Below are positions 16,571 to 24,813 of a DNA stretch of 43,594 nt, piece by piece. This DNA is from a virus, in IMG/VR virus record IMGVR_UViG_3300048929_000780, positions 1 through 43,594 of that record; one strand, given 5' to 3'. Under the pieces are notes generated by a model. The model was not told where the DNA came from, did not search any database, and saw nothing but the letters and a program-made list of their open reading frames with translations. The stretch's first letter is position 1. Each line of letters begins with the position of its first letter. The position numbers and the translations under genes were made by a program.

Positions 16571-17332
16571 TTAGGCGGGAATTTCTTCAAACTCCATGTA
16601 TCCGCTGAAGTACTGCCGGCTGATGTTCTCGGCAGAGGGCAGCTGGGTGGCGTGGCCATACATGGCAGCGCGCGCAGCCAGAACCGGATCGAACGCCTTG
16701 GTCTGAATGTCGCGGTATTGCGGCACCACGCATGAGCGTTGGCGCCCAGCCGTCGCCATCGCGACCGTCTCCCAGTCAGCACCGCTCAGGCCGCCCTTGC
16801 GCACCACCTCAGTCGCGCGGCCCGACAGCGTGGCGGTCAGGCGGCGGTACACCGCACCGGCCACGGTGTTCGCCTGCCCGCCCTTGGTCCGCGTGTGGGT
16901 GCTGGCGTCAACCAGCGCCACGGCCCATCCATCCGTGATCCCAACGTCCACCGTACGGAAGATCGCGATCTCCCCGACTTCAACGTTGGCCACAGTGGTG
17001 TCGATCTCAACTGCCACGCTGCTCACCGCCGCGCTACCGGTTGGGAACAGCCATGCACATACGGTCCCGGTCGGAAGGCGTACGGTCTGGCCGGTGGCGC
17101 CAGCTGCGCGGATGGTGACGCCGGCCGGCACGTTAAGGCCGAGCACGGCCACGATCCCAGGCACCACAGCCTCGGCGAGCGTGATGTTGATCGACAGTGC
17201 ACCGGTGCGAGCGATGCGCGCCCGGCGCGCGGGCTTACCGTCGAAGAGCGCGGCGCCGCCATCTGCCGTCAGCCAGGTCCCGCCCACCAGCGCCACCGAT
17301 TGAGGGGCTGGCATTCCATATCCGATCAGCAT
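16571..17332 (-). CDS. Phage tail protein, unknown (hub/baseplate region)
   Basis: 253 aa, almost wholly beta-strand and Val/Ala-rich in the first 180 residues, then a more polar C-terminus ending EFEEIPA. Position between the 655-aa hub-like protein and the tape measure suggests a distal tail structural role. Four bases separate it from the upstream gene, so the two are co-translated. No named family recognised. Confidence 0.75.
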   Translation of the reverse strand: MLIGYGMPAPQSVALVGGTWLTADGGAALFDGKPARRARIARTGALSINITLAEAVVPGIVAVLGLNVPAGVTIRAAGATGQTVRLPTGTVCAWLFPTGSAAVSSVAVEIDTTVANVEVGEIAIFRTVDVGITDGWAVALVDASTHTRTKGGQANTVAGAVYRRLTATLSGRATEVVRKGGLSGADWETVAMATAGRQRSCVVPQYRDIQTKAFDPVLAARAAMYGHATQLPSAENISRQYFSGYMEFEEIPA

Positions 17333-17336
17333 CCGT

Positions 17337-19304
17337 TCAACCCCACATCGTCAGGACCACGTCACCCGTGGCCGGGTTGCGCTCAACGCGCCGCACCAGC
17401 ACCGCCTTGCCCTCGTCCAAGCCATAGCGTGGGTACGTCAGCCGGCCGATCTGCCCGGGCTGCGGGTCCAAGCTCTGATCGCCGCGCACCGTCACCTGGT
17501 AGAAGAACCGCTGCTCCCGGTACATGCCCACCACCCGGTCGATCTCCGACTGCGCGTCAGCGGCGTCCCAGAAAAGCGAGATCACCGGATCTGCCGCGTC
17601 GGCGCGGCGATAGTGCTGGTGCAGCACCCCGCCCCCGTAAACCTGCGCGCGGAACAGGCCCGTCAGCTCGTCGCGGCGCGCCTGCGGCACGTCCACCACA
17701 TCCGTGACCAGATCCGAGGAAGCCAACGCCTGGACGTTCGGGCGGTACGCCATGCGGCGTGTCAGGTTCGGCGCGTCGTCTGGCACCGCCAGCAGATCCT
17801 CGGCCAGGTCGTTGGCCGTGAGCTCGAAGGCCGGAGCACCGCCGAACGTTTCGGGCGCCACCACACGGGTGAAGCGCAGCACCCCGGTTGCGTCCTGGTA
17901 GCAGGCAGCCCCATAGCTGGGGAGGATGGCGTTCATGGCATCCCGCCCGGTGATCGCATTGCCGGCGTAGTAGCCCACGCCCGCATAGCCCGTCGCGGCA
18001 TCAACTGCGGCGCAGTCGCCACCGGACCATGAGGTCTTGCCCAGGCGACCCATGATGTCGGCGATCGCCTGCTGCAGGGTGGCCGGGCGCTGGCCGGGTC
18101 CAACGCTGGACAGGTCCGCCACCACCGGCGTGACCGGCGGTGACTTCATGAGCAGCTGCTGCCCATCGGGCGACAGTTCGAACGTGCCCGGCTCCATCAG
18201 ATCGCCGCGGTCCATCACCGCATCGGCATAGACCAGGCCGTCGGCCACAAACATCGCGGTCGCATCAGAATTGGCACCCATCGCCGGCACGCTGGCCACC
18301 GCCCCGATCACGACCGGCTGCGGCTTCCATGCCAGGGCGGCGATGTTTGGCATGAACACGCCGCGGTTGATCGTCTCGTCAAGATCGTCGTGGGCATCGC
18401 GGAAGTGAACCGTCTTGCTGCCGTCGTCGTTGATCTCGATGCGGTCCACGGTGAAGCGGAACACGGCCGAGGTGTCGGCGAGCATGCCGGCGGAGCTGCC
18501 CGCCCGGATCTGGACAGGCATCCCCGACGCACCAGACAGCGCCAGGCTGTCGAGCAACCCATCGGCGTCGAGCAACACGCACTCGGCGGCGCTGGTCTGG
18601 GTGACGGGGTCGCCGCCCCATGGCCAGAAGTTGATCTCGCTGATCAGGTTCACCCCTTCAGCGATCAGCCCCTCGTAACGGGCATTGGCCGGGAGGTCAC
18701 CTGGCGCGGTAAGCCAGTCCGCGTCCGCCAGGCGGGTGACAGGGCGGGAGGCCGTAGCGACCTTCCAGCCGGCAAGCGCGGCCGGCCCTCGCGCGTTCCA
18801 CTGCCCAGCATTTACCGCCATGCACAGGCCACCAGCCTTGCTCGACGCCAGCGCGGCGGCAAAGTGCAAAGGACCGGCCAAGCTGATCTCCCGCTGATGC
18901 ACCTGGGTGGCACCCAAGTAGAGCTGCAGGCGTGACGGAGTGCCGAACACCACCCGCAGCCCAACGATATCGCCGTGTTTGACGGTCGGCAGCCCGCTTG
19001 CGACGATCGCGCCATCCAGCAGCACCCGGCCGGTGCCCAGCTCCCAGCCCACGCCGCCGGCGGCAGCACCAGGGTAGCTGGTGAGCGGCGCCGCTGCAGT
19101 CGCGAGGCCGATCACAGCCGACACGTCGTCATCTCCCCAGACGGCGAACTCTACGCCCACCGTGCCAGCGCTCTGCGCCACGTCCGATCGCGCCATACGG
19201 TTGAGGTTGGCCTCTGCCGTGGTGGCGAGCGTCAGGCCGCCGTCTCGCGCGGCCAGCAGCGGGCCAATGGGAACCGCCGCGAAGCGTCCGAAGTTGTCAG
19301 CCAT
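17337..19304 (-). CDS. Tail hub-like protein with N-terminal SPRY/lectin-like domain
   Basis: 655 aa. Residues about 45-170 (GVGWELGTGRVLLDG, then KHGDIVGLRVVFG and a LYLGATQV strand) resemble the SPRY/concanavalin-like beta-sandwich. The rest alternates beta domains, with a C-terminus (QPGQIGRLTYPRYGLDEG) like the hub domain of phage baseplate proteins. It lies just upstream of the 253-aa tail protein and next to the chaperone genes. Probably part of the tail tip, perhaps with glycan binding; the domain call is from pattern only. Confidence 0.75.
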   Translation of the reverse strand: MADNFGRFAAVPIGPLLAARDGGLTLATTAEANLNRMARSDVAQSAGTVGVEFAVWGDDDVSAVIGLATAAAPLTSYPGAAAGGVGWELGTGRVLLDGAIVASGLPTVKHGDIVGLRVVFGTPSRLQLYLGATQVHQREISLAGPLHFAAALASSKAGGLCMAVNAGQWNARGPAALAGWKVATASRPVTRLADADWLTAPGDLPANARYEGLIAEGVNLISEINFWPWGGDPVTQTSAAECVLLDADGLLDSLALSGASGMPVQIRAGSSAGMLADTSAVFRFTVDRIEINDDGSKTVHFRDAHDDLDETINRGVFMPNIAALAWKPQPVVIGAVASVPAMGANSDATAMFVADGLVYADAVMDRGDLMEPGTFELSPDGQQLLMKSPPVTPVVADLSSVGPGQRPATLQQAIADIMGRLGKTSWSGGDCAAVDAATGYAGVGYYAGNAITGRDAMNAILPSYGAACYQDATGVLRFTRVVAPETFGGAPAFELTANDLAEDLLAVPDDAPNLTRRMAYRPNVQALASSDLVTDVVDVPQARRDELTGLFRAQVYGGGVLHQHYRRADAADPVISLFWDAADAQSEIDRVVGMYREQRFFYQVTVRGDQSLDPQPGQIGRLTYPRYGLDEGKAVLVRRVERNPATGDVVLTMWG

Positions 19305-19307
19305 TGG

Positions 19308-19613
19308 TCATCCCAGTGAATCGAACCAGTCCTGGGCCTCGTCGTCGTCCGACCTGGGCACCAGCAAATCGATGAAGTCCTGCATGCCGCGCTTCGTGCC
19401 TGCCTGGCTGTGCGCGGCGAAGGTGAAGGCAGCGAATGCGGCCGGCTTGATGTGCAGCCCCACCGGATCGATGGGGTTCCGCTTGTGGAACTCCCACCAC
19501 CGCAGGAACTCCTTGCGCGACATGGTCCCGCGCAGCTCGGCCACCGTGCGATGAAGATGGCCGGCCAGCACGTGCCAGAACCAGTCCTCGCCCCGCTGCC
19601 TTAGGCGTTTCCC
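19308..19613 (-). CDS. Tail assembly chaperone T, made as a G-T frameshift fusion
   Basis: The T frame (DUF4035/gpT-like: WFWHVLAGHLHRTVAEL, then SRKEFLRWWEFHKRNP) is open upstream of its only nearby start codon, a GTG at 19571, and continues into the G gene in the -1 frame. Read from the slip at 19607-19613 it adds about 99 residues to G, giving a fusion of about 223 aa. Free T from the GTG would lack the conserved GEDWFWH lead-in. As in lambda, GT should bind the tape measure while G coats it. Confidence 0.88.
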   Translation of the reverse strand, partial: GKRLRQRGEDWFWHVLAGHLHRTVAELRGTMSRKEFLRWWEFHKRNPIDPVGLHIKPAAFAAFTFAAHSQAGTKRGMQDFIDLLVPRSDDDEAQDWFDSLG

Positions 19614-19978
19614 GCCTCGGCCTGGGCGTCAGCGGCCTTGTCGCCGAATCCCGAGTGCTTCATGGCCACCTGCTGCAGCTCGGCGGCCACCAGCGGCTTG
19701 AGCTGCGAGGCCTGGGCGGCCGTCATCACCGGCTTGCCATCCTCATCGCAGATGGTCGCCGCGATCAGCTTGGCACGATCGCCGTCCTGGAACAGCTTGC
19801 GGAACTCCGCGTCCGGCAGCTCGCGCACGTGGAACTGCGCCTTGTCGCCGCTGGGCAGGGTGATGGTGTCTGCATGCACGTCCTTGGACGCGAACATGCC
19901 CAGGCTGGTGAAGGTCTGCAGCACGGTCTGGGAGGTGGCAAGCGTATCGGTCGCCGCGGTGTCGTTGGTCTTGCTCAT
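19601..19978 (-). CDS. Tail assembly chaperone G
   Basis: 125 aa, acidic and helical, placed between the major tail protein and the T frame, as lambda G is. It binds the tape measure during tail building. The C-terminus (QAEAGNA) is encoded over the slippery heptamer GGGAAAC, after which zero-frame reading meets TAA within two codons. The preceding terminator hairpin at 20053 may limit its level relative to the major tail protein. Confidence 0.88.
   Translation of the reverse strand: MSKTNDTAATDTLATSQTVLQTFTSLGMFASKDVHADTITLPSGDKAQFHVRELPDAEFRKLFQDGDRAKLIAATICDEDGKPVMTAAQASQLKPLVAAELQQVAMKHSGFGDKAADAQAEAGNA
19607..19613 (-). promoter_or_regulatory. Programmed -1 frameshift slippery site GGGAAAC
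   Basis: Minus-strand heptamer G GGA AAC in the zero frame of G fits the X XXY YYZ rule; lambda uses GGGAAAG at the same place. Slipping leads into GGG AAA CGC CTA and the open T frame. Confidence 0.88.
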
Positions 19979-20052
19979 GGGCCGTTTCCTGAAATGGTGG
20001 CTGGGCGCGCAGGCCGCGCACGGCTAACACGCGGGGTTCCCGCGCGCCCGGC

Positions 20053-20083
20053 CAAAAAGAAGGCCCGCCGAAGCGGGCCGAAA
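20053..20083 (-). terminator. Terminator-like hairpin after the major tail protein
   Basis: Minus-strand stem GGCCCGC / GCGGGCC with TTCG-type loop followed by TTCTTTTT. Between the major tail protein stop and gene G; probably partial under antitermination. Confidence 0.75.
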
Positions 20084-20104
20084 GAAAGAGCGCCGTTGCG
20101 CCGG

Positions 20105-20575
20105 TCAGGGCGCCGGACGGTGGGTAGTGACCGCGCCGGAACCGCGAATGGTGATGGTGGCCTTCCAGATATCGTTGTCCGCCACCTGGACGGCGAAGTT
20201 CTGCACGAAGCCTTTGAACTGCTTGGAAACCACATCGTCGGGCGGCGTGATGACGCCATTGACTGCGACGGGCTTCTCGACGCCCTCGGTCTCAGACTTC
20301 GGTGCGGTGACCAGGAAGTCCACGACAGCGCCGCTCGTGTGCAGGGCCTCGATCTTCTCGTGGTCCACGGCGTCGTAGTTGATCTCGATGGTGGTGCTGC
20401 CGGTGGCCTTGCGGCCGGCAACGAACTGATCCCAGTCATCGTCGAAATCTGAGACGTCGATTTCCGATGCCTGGCCATCGGGGAAGCCAACCGAACGCAG
20501 ACGGGTCACCTTGGTGACCTCGGCGAGCGCGGTGGCGATGAACAGCTGGGTGTGCTTGGACTTCAAAACGCCCAT
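20105..20575 (-). CDS. Major tail (tube) protein
   Basis: 156 aa. Forms the tail tube. It has the usual small-tube length and beta pattern (VGFPDGQASEIDVSDFDDDW, then TTIEINYDAVDHEKIEALH). It lies directly upstream of the G/GT chaperones, the invariant place of the lambda-V-like gene. It is flanked on both sides by hairpin terminators, which may set its transcript apart. Confidence 0.88.
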   Translation of the reverse strand: MGVLKSKHTQLFIATALAEVTKVTRLRSVGFPDGQASEIDVSDFDDDWDQFVAGRKATGSTTIEINYDAVDHEKIEALHTSGAVVDFLVTAPKSETEGVEKPVAVNGVITPPDDVVSKQFKGFVQNFAVQVADNDIWKATITIRGSGAVTTHRPAP

Positions 20576-20612
20576 TGCGGTTTACCTCTTGTAGAAGCCC
20601 GGTCGCCGGGCA

Positions 20613-20637
20613 CAAAAAAACCGGCTTGCGCCGGCGG
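20613..20637 (-). terminator. Terminator-like hairpin ahead of the major tail protein
   Basis: Minus-strand stem GCCGG / CCGGC with a short loop followed by seven T, located 37 nt before the tail-tube start. Confidence 0.7.
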
Positions 20638-20659
20638 TTGGGATTGCGAAGTTGGCCGG

Positions 20660-21019
20660 CTACCGGATGGCCAGCAGCCGCACGTCGAAGGAAATGCCGA
20701 AGGCGCCGGTGTCGTCGTCATCGGGCGTGGGGTTGTAGGACTCGATACTGCCGTGTCGCTCCACCTCGTCGCGGATGGACACGGCAGCGGCGTTCGCTTG
20801 GCTCGCGCCGTCGCCCCACACCGTCAGGCGCACGCGCCAACCATCCGCCGGCGGCGGATCGGAAAGCTGCGCCATTGGTGACCCACCCACGACGCCCCAC
20901 GTCGCGTAGGGCAGCGCCGCACCCTCGGGCGCCACCCCGGGCCACACGCGAATCGGGTCGCCCAACAGCGCGCGCACAGGGCCGCTGGCCTGCAATATCG
21001 ATTGGATCAAAGGAACCAT
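20660..21019 (-). CDS. Tail completion/terminator protein (DUF3168-like)
   Basis: 119 aa. Caps the tail tube and fits it to the head. The start at 21019 overlaps the previous stop (TGATG). The N-terminus MVPLIQSILQASGPVRALLG and the beta-strand VRLTVWGDG followed by a helix with SIRDEVERH match the DUF3168/gpU-like pattern. Gene order (connector, HK97 gp10-like, this, tail tube) supports it. Confidence 0.8.
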   Translation of the reverse strand: MVPLIQSILQASGPVRALLGDPIRVWPGVAPEGAALPYATWGVVGGSPMAQLSDPPPADGWRVRLTVWGDGASQANAAAVSIRDEVERHGSIESYNPTPDDDDTGAFGISFDVRLLAIR

Positions 21020-21525
21020 CACAGCACCCAGCCTTGTCGTTTCAGCGCGCGAGTGATCGCGATCCACGTTTCATTGATGATCGCCTGGGCCGCTTGCGGA
21101 CCACGGGCCTCCGCCGAAGGCGTCAGGAACGGCTTGGCCGCCATCTTCTTGGTCCCGAACTCGACGTGCCGCCAGTAGTGCGCCCAGCCCGTCGTTTCGT
21201 AGACCTTGCCAACGCGGCGCAGGCGCTGGTTACGCTTCGTGTTCGAGTACTTGGCCTTTCGCCCGACCCGGACACCGACGGTGAAGTACTCCCCGTCCTT
21301 GCCCACGCCTGCTCGGCGCCGGTTCCTCGCGTTGGCCCTGCGGACCACGATCTCGCTGGCAAGGAAGCCGGAATGCTTCACGACCCGGTTTCGCGCCTCA
21401 TCACGGATGATGTTGCCGCCCTTGCGCATGCCGGTGCGCAGCGGCTTCCCACGGACCTCCTCAGGCAGGCCGCGCAGGGTCGTCAACAGTCCCTTCAGGC
21501 CATGAAGCTGTAATTCTTCAGCCAT
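21019..21525 (-). CDS. HK97 gp10-like neck/tail protein
   Basis: 168 aa from the Met at 21525 (MAEELQLHGLKGLLTTLRGL); the longer frame is Arg/Ser-rich noise. Helical start followed by a basic beta domain (HYWRHVEFGTKKMAAKPFLTP), the signature end of HK97 gp10 proteins. Overlaps the adaptor gene by 8 bp and the DUF3168 gene at the stop. Role: head-tail joining. Confidence 0.85.
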   Translation of the reverse strand: MAEELQLHGLKGLLTTLRGLPEEVRGKPLRTGMRKGGNIIRDEARNRVVKHSGFLASEIVVRRANARNRRRAGVGKDGEYFTVGVRVGRKAKYSNTKRNQRLRRVGKVYETTGWAHYWRHVEFGTKKMAAKPFLTPSAEARGPQAAQAIINETWIAITRALKRQGWVL

Positions 21526-21850
21526 CGGACACCCCGGCATCCACCATGAGGTTGATGTGGCTGCGCGCCGTCGGATCCGGCAGCACCGCGCGAATCGCGT
21601 ATATCTGGCCGTCGAACATGACCCGCATGGTGTTGAGGACACCCGGCAGATACGGGATCTCCATGCGTGCCGTCACCTGGCCATGCTCGGCACTTGCCGC
21701 CGTGAACTCCCGTCCGGACAGCGGCACCACTTCCGCTGGCACGTCCTTGTGCCAGTCGGTCCAAGCCTTCCTGTCCCCACCGAGCTGGTCACGCACCATG
21801 GTGAAGGCCTGCAGCGTGACGCGATGCCGGTACTTACCCGCCCGCCTCAT
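21518..21850 (-). CDS. Head-tail adaptor (head-closure) protein
   Basis: 110 aa, beta-rich, with MRRAGKYRHRVTLQ at the start and the RVMFDGQIYAIRAVLPD strand pair typical of SPP1 gp16-like stoppers. Neighbours on both sides are neck genes with overlapping ends. It seals the portal-connector after packaging. Confidence 0.85.
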   Translation of the reverse strand: MRRAGKYRHRVTLQAFTMVRDQLGGDRKAWTDWHKDVPAEVVPLSGREFTAASAEHGQVTARMEIPYLPGVLNTMRVMFDGQIYAIRAVLPDPTARSHINLMVDAGVSDG

Positions 21851-22269
21851 GGGAACACCCGACGGTAGGGGAACATCAGCCGGTCGACGGTTGGGTTCTC
21901 CACGTGGATGGTGCCGGTGATGCCCGCTTCACGGTTTGCGTAGAGGTCGCCGACCAGCAGCAGAATCGCCGCCCGCAGTGGCGCCGGCACCGGCCCGGGC
22001 ACCGTATCGAACAGCACGGGGTACTCACCGGGAGCACTGGTGACACTGCCCGGCTCAATGGGAAGAGGCGCACGTCGCTCGCCGACGGGGCTCCATTCGT
22101 AGCTGGCCACCACTAGCGCGTAGGCGGTCGCGCGCTCAACCACCTCGCGGGCGGCCACGATCAGGGCACCGATGAGAGTGTCGTCGGCGGCGTGGATCAC
22201 AGCCAGGTGCGCTTTCGCTTCCTCCAAGCTCACCGGCTCTTCAGTGGCTGGGATTCGCGTACGCAGCAT
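21847..22269 (-). CDS. Head-tail connector (HK97 gp6-like)
   Basis: 140 aa. The N-terminus PVSLEEAKAHLAVIHAADD, then LIGALIVAAREVVERAT and a late helical ILLLVGDLYANRE are the HK97 gp6-like pattern. It binds under the portal. It overlaps the adaptor start by 4 bp. Confidence 0.9.
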   Translation of the reverse strand: MLRTRIPATEEPVSLEEAKAHLAVIHAADDTLIGALIVAAREVVERATAYALVVASYEWSPVGERRAPLPIEPGSVTSAPGEYPVLFDTVPGPVPAPLRAAILLLVGDLYANREAGITGTIHVENPTVDRLMFPYRRVFP

Positions 22270-22272
22270 GCA

Positions 22273-22698
22273 TCAATCCCCTTCAGCAGAAGCTACGGCA
22301 TTGGGATGGGTGTCGATGAAGCCGCCCGCCTCGATCGCGGCGGCATGTGCGGCTTCGAACTCCCGGACCTCGCCGCAACGCCCGAAAGCGTTGTCGCTCA
22401 GCACCAACGCGCGCACCTTCGCGCCAGGCAGGGTCTGCGCCGGTGGGGCCTGTTCATCGTCGGCCTGTTGCTGACCGGGTTCCTCGACCGCCAACGCGCC
22501 GGCAGCCCCGGTGGCGACGCTCTCGGTAGCCGCCTGGGCAGCGACGTCGTCGGGCCCTCCGATGGAGTCGCCACCGAGCGTGGTGGCGACAGCAACGCCA
22601 CCCGCATTGAGCACTTCAGCGACGGACGCAACTGCGGCTGGATCCTCACCCACCGCAGCTTCACTGACCGGCGGGGCTTGGGGTTTTTGTTTTGCCAT
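22273..22698 (-). CDS. Phage hypothetical protein between capsid and connector
   Basis: 141 aa from the Met at 22698. The first ~90 residues are Ala/Gly/Val/Glu-rich and likely flexible; the last ~45 (LPGAKVRALVLSDNAFGRCG) form a small domain that recurs beside capsid genes in other phages. The role is unknown; a head decoration or stabilising protein is possible. Confidence 0.7.
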   Translation of the reverse strand: MAKQKPQAPPVSEAAVGEDPAAVASVAEVLNAGGVAVATTLGGDSIGGPDDVAAQAATESVATGAAGALAVEEPGQQQADDEQAPPAQTLPGAKVRALVLSDNAFGRCGEVREFEAAHAAAIEAGGFIDTHPNAVASAEGD

Positions 22699-22760
22699 GG
22701 TCCTGCTCCTGGTACAGGCCAGGCGGTCAGCGGACCGCCCGGCCATTCAAGGGTGCCGGC

Positions 22761-23999
22761 TTACGCCGCGGCGCCGTGCTGGAAGGTCTTGACCGCGCCG
22801 CCCACGTCGATCAAGTTGCCGCCGGTCCGCATCCAGGCAAGGAAGCCCACCTGCCCCTTCTTGATGTAGGCCGAATCGTTGAAGCGGAACAGCGTCACCG
22901 CCATCACATCGCGGATCTTGTAGTAGCTGAAGTCACCGAAGACGATCGACTTGGCACCAGCGGCCGGGCTGGCCATGTGCTGGTTGATCTCGATATCACG
23001 GTTCAGCAGACGATCCGGAGCGCCGCCCGGGTTGCCCTGTTCGTAGCCCGGCACGAAGATCGGGCGGCCGCTTTCGTCCTTGACCTTGCGGACCATCTTC
23101 AGCATGTCGTCGTGGAACATCCACTTCCCGTTGGCACGGTATGCGGGGTCGATGCTGTGCTCGAGGTCGATCAGGTCGTCATACAGGATGAGCGGGATGG
23201 CCGAAGCCGCGCCGATCTTACCGTTGCTGGCGGCAGTGATGAGACCCATCGGCTGGCCGACGCCGGTGCCCACGGTGTAATGACGGTTGGTGACGCGTCC
23301 CAGCCGGGTCTGCAGGCGGCCGGTAATGAAGCCCTCGATGTCCGAGGTCGTGTCCTGCAGCAGCTCCCAGGGCACCGTTACGACCTTGGAGCTGTACTTG
23401 TGCACGCCCAGGCCCTTGGTGCCGAACTCAACGTCATCGTCGGTCGCCGACTGGTTCTCCGCCACGACCTCACCCTCTTCCGAGGTGCCGTCGCTGGTCG
23501 GGTACTGCATCGGCTCGCCGCCGGCAGTGCTGAAGACGTCCGCAACACGCCGCATGCCGCCGAAGTCCTTCAGGGCTTCGAGGATCTGAGCTGCGAGCGT
23601 CGTCGGGACGGTATAGCCGCCCTGTTCCGGGTTCACATTCGGGTTTCCGCTCATCGCGGCATTGACCTGGGTCCAGTCTTCCGCACTCAGGGCCTTGTCG
23701 CCACCGCGAGCCCACTTGTCGAAGAGCTTGCGGTCCTGCGGGCGCTCGTTGTTGCCGGGCGCTTGGTGTTCGCGCACGCCGGCATCGCGCATATGGTTGT
23801 CCGCGGTCAGGTCCATGATCTTCTGATGGCGCTCGATGGAAGCGTCGATACGCTCGATCTCGGCGATATTGGTGTCGTACTTGGCCTGGTTCTCGGCGGT
23901 CCAGGTATTGCCGTCACCGGTGCTGGTGTCCAGCAGGTTGCGGGTTTCCTTTGCCAGCGCGGTGCGGCGCTCCCGCTCGGCCTGAATGTTAAGGGGCAT
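22761..23999 (-). CDS. Major capsid protein, HK97 fold
   Basis: 412 aa. The N-terminal ~110 residues form a helical delta/scaffold domain (ERERRTALAKETRNLL) that the protease removes; the mature shell domain follows from about GGYTVPTTLAAQILEAL. The E-loop, spine helix and P-domain segments are in expected order and the C-terminus reads LIDVGGAVKTFQ. Ribosome site AAGGA precedes the ATG. The gene follows a terminator hairpin. Confidence 0.95.
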   Translation of the reverse strand: MPLNIQAERERRTALAKETRNLLDTSTGDGNTWTAENQAKYDTNIAEIERIDASIERHQKIMDLTADNHMRDAGVREHQAPGNNERPQDRKLFDKWARGGDKALSAEDWTQVNAAMSGNPNVNPEQGGYTVPTTLAAQILEALKDFGGMRRVADVFSTAGGEPMQYPTSDGTSEEGEVVAENQSATDDDVEFGTKGLGVHKYSSKVVTVPWELLQDTTSDIEGFITGRLQTRLGRVTNRHYTVGTGVGQPMGLITAASNGKIGAASAIPLILYDDLIDLEHSIDPAYRANGKWMFHDDMLKMVRKVKDESGRPIFVPGYEQGNPGGAPDRLLNRDIEINQHMASPAAGAKSIVFGDFSYYKIRDVMAVTLFRFNDSAYIKKGQVGFLAWMRTGGNLIDVGGAVKTFQHGAAA

Positions 24000-24019
24000 G
24001 TGTCAGTTTCCTTTGGGCG

Positions 24020-24044
24020 AAAAAAAACCGCCTTGCGGCGGCTG
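24020..24044 (-). terminator. Terminator-like hairpin between protease and capsid genes
   Basis: Minus-strand stem CCGCC / GGCGG with GCAA loop followed by eight T, 21 nt before the capsid start. Confidence 0.75.
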
Positions 24045-24066
24045 ATGAACTGCGGGCGGGAGTCGC

Positions 24067-24813
24067 TTACGCAGGCGCGCGCTCGAGCAGCGCAAGGCGC
24101 CGATCAAGCCCGGTTCGATGGGCGGCGATGGCGGCATCGTCATCGCTCGCAGTGTTCTTGGGCTTCCCGAGCGCGGACGGGGCGTTGTTGTAGGCCGAGA
24201 GATCCCAGCTGTTGCTGGCGCCCTTCTTGCCTACCACCTCCACCACCCGGTCAGCGAAGCCGTGCTGCACCGCCTCATCAGCGGTGAACCAGGTCTCTTC
24301 GTCCATCCACTGCACAACCTGCTCTGCGCTCAGACCGGAGCGGCGGGTGTAGTCGCCGGCGAGTCCTGCGTCGATCTTGGTCAGCAGCTCCCCGGTTTTC
24401 GACATCTCGGCTTTGTTGCCGATCGCGATCGTCCAGGCGTTGTGGATCATGAACTGCGCGCCTTGGCTGATTTCCACCTCATCGCAAGCCATGCAAAGGC
24501 CGGTCGCGGCAGAGGCAGCAATGCCATCGACGTGGGCAACCACCTTCGCCTTGTGCTGGGCGATGGCCGTCATCATCGAGCGAGACGCGAACACATCACC
24601 GCCTGGGGAGTCGATCCGAAGATGGATCGTCTCCACATCCAGCGCGGCAAGCTCACGCACAAAGGTGGTTTCGTCGATATCGCCCCACCAGCCACCGATC
24701 ACGCCGTGCAGGTAGATGGTGGCCACGCCGTCGCCAGCTTCGGCGCGCAGCGGCTTGGAGGCGTTCGCGTTGTTACGCGCGAGCTGCAGTAGCTTCGGGA
24801 TCGGCATCGTCAT
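24067..24813 (-). CDS. ClpP-type head maturation protease
   Basis: 248 aa. Cuts the capsid delta domain during prohead maturation. The Ser is in GIAASAATG (Ser101), the His in FMIHNAW (His124) and the Asp near 148 (TKIDAG); the IDSPGGDVFAS strand-turn is also conserved. The start overlaps the portal 3' end by 41 bp, and an internal Met3 start is possible. The last 40 residues are a charged tail. Confidence 0.93.
   Translation of the reverse strand: MTMPIPKLLQLARNNANASKPLRAEAGDGVATIYLHGVIGGWWGDIDETTFVRELAALDVETIHLRIDSPGGDVFASRSMMTAIAQHKAKVVAHVDGIAASAATGLCMACDEVEISQGAQFMIHNAWTIAIGNKAEMSKTGELLTKIDAGLAGDYTRRSGLSAEQVVQWMDEETWFTADEAVQHGFADRVVEVVGKKGASNSWDLSAYNNAPSALGKPKNTASDDDAAIAAHRTGLDRRLALLERAPA

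Noticed and set aside
16516-16782. Longer N-terminus for the lipoprotein gene
   Set aside because: The upstream extension is Arg/Pro-rich and overlaps the previous gene; AAAGGAGGTT and the signal peptide fix the start at 16515.
22700-22745. GGCGGTC hairpin between the capsid gene and the upstream-encoded 141-aa protein as a terminator
   Set aside because: The stem has no T run on either strand.
22692-24287. A 531-codon open frame on the plus strand
   Set aside because: It is the complement of the major capsid and protease genes, whose products are clear; composition is typical of a GC-rich antisense frame.
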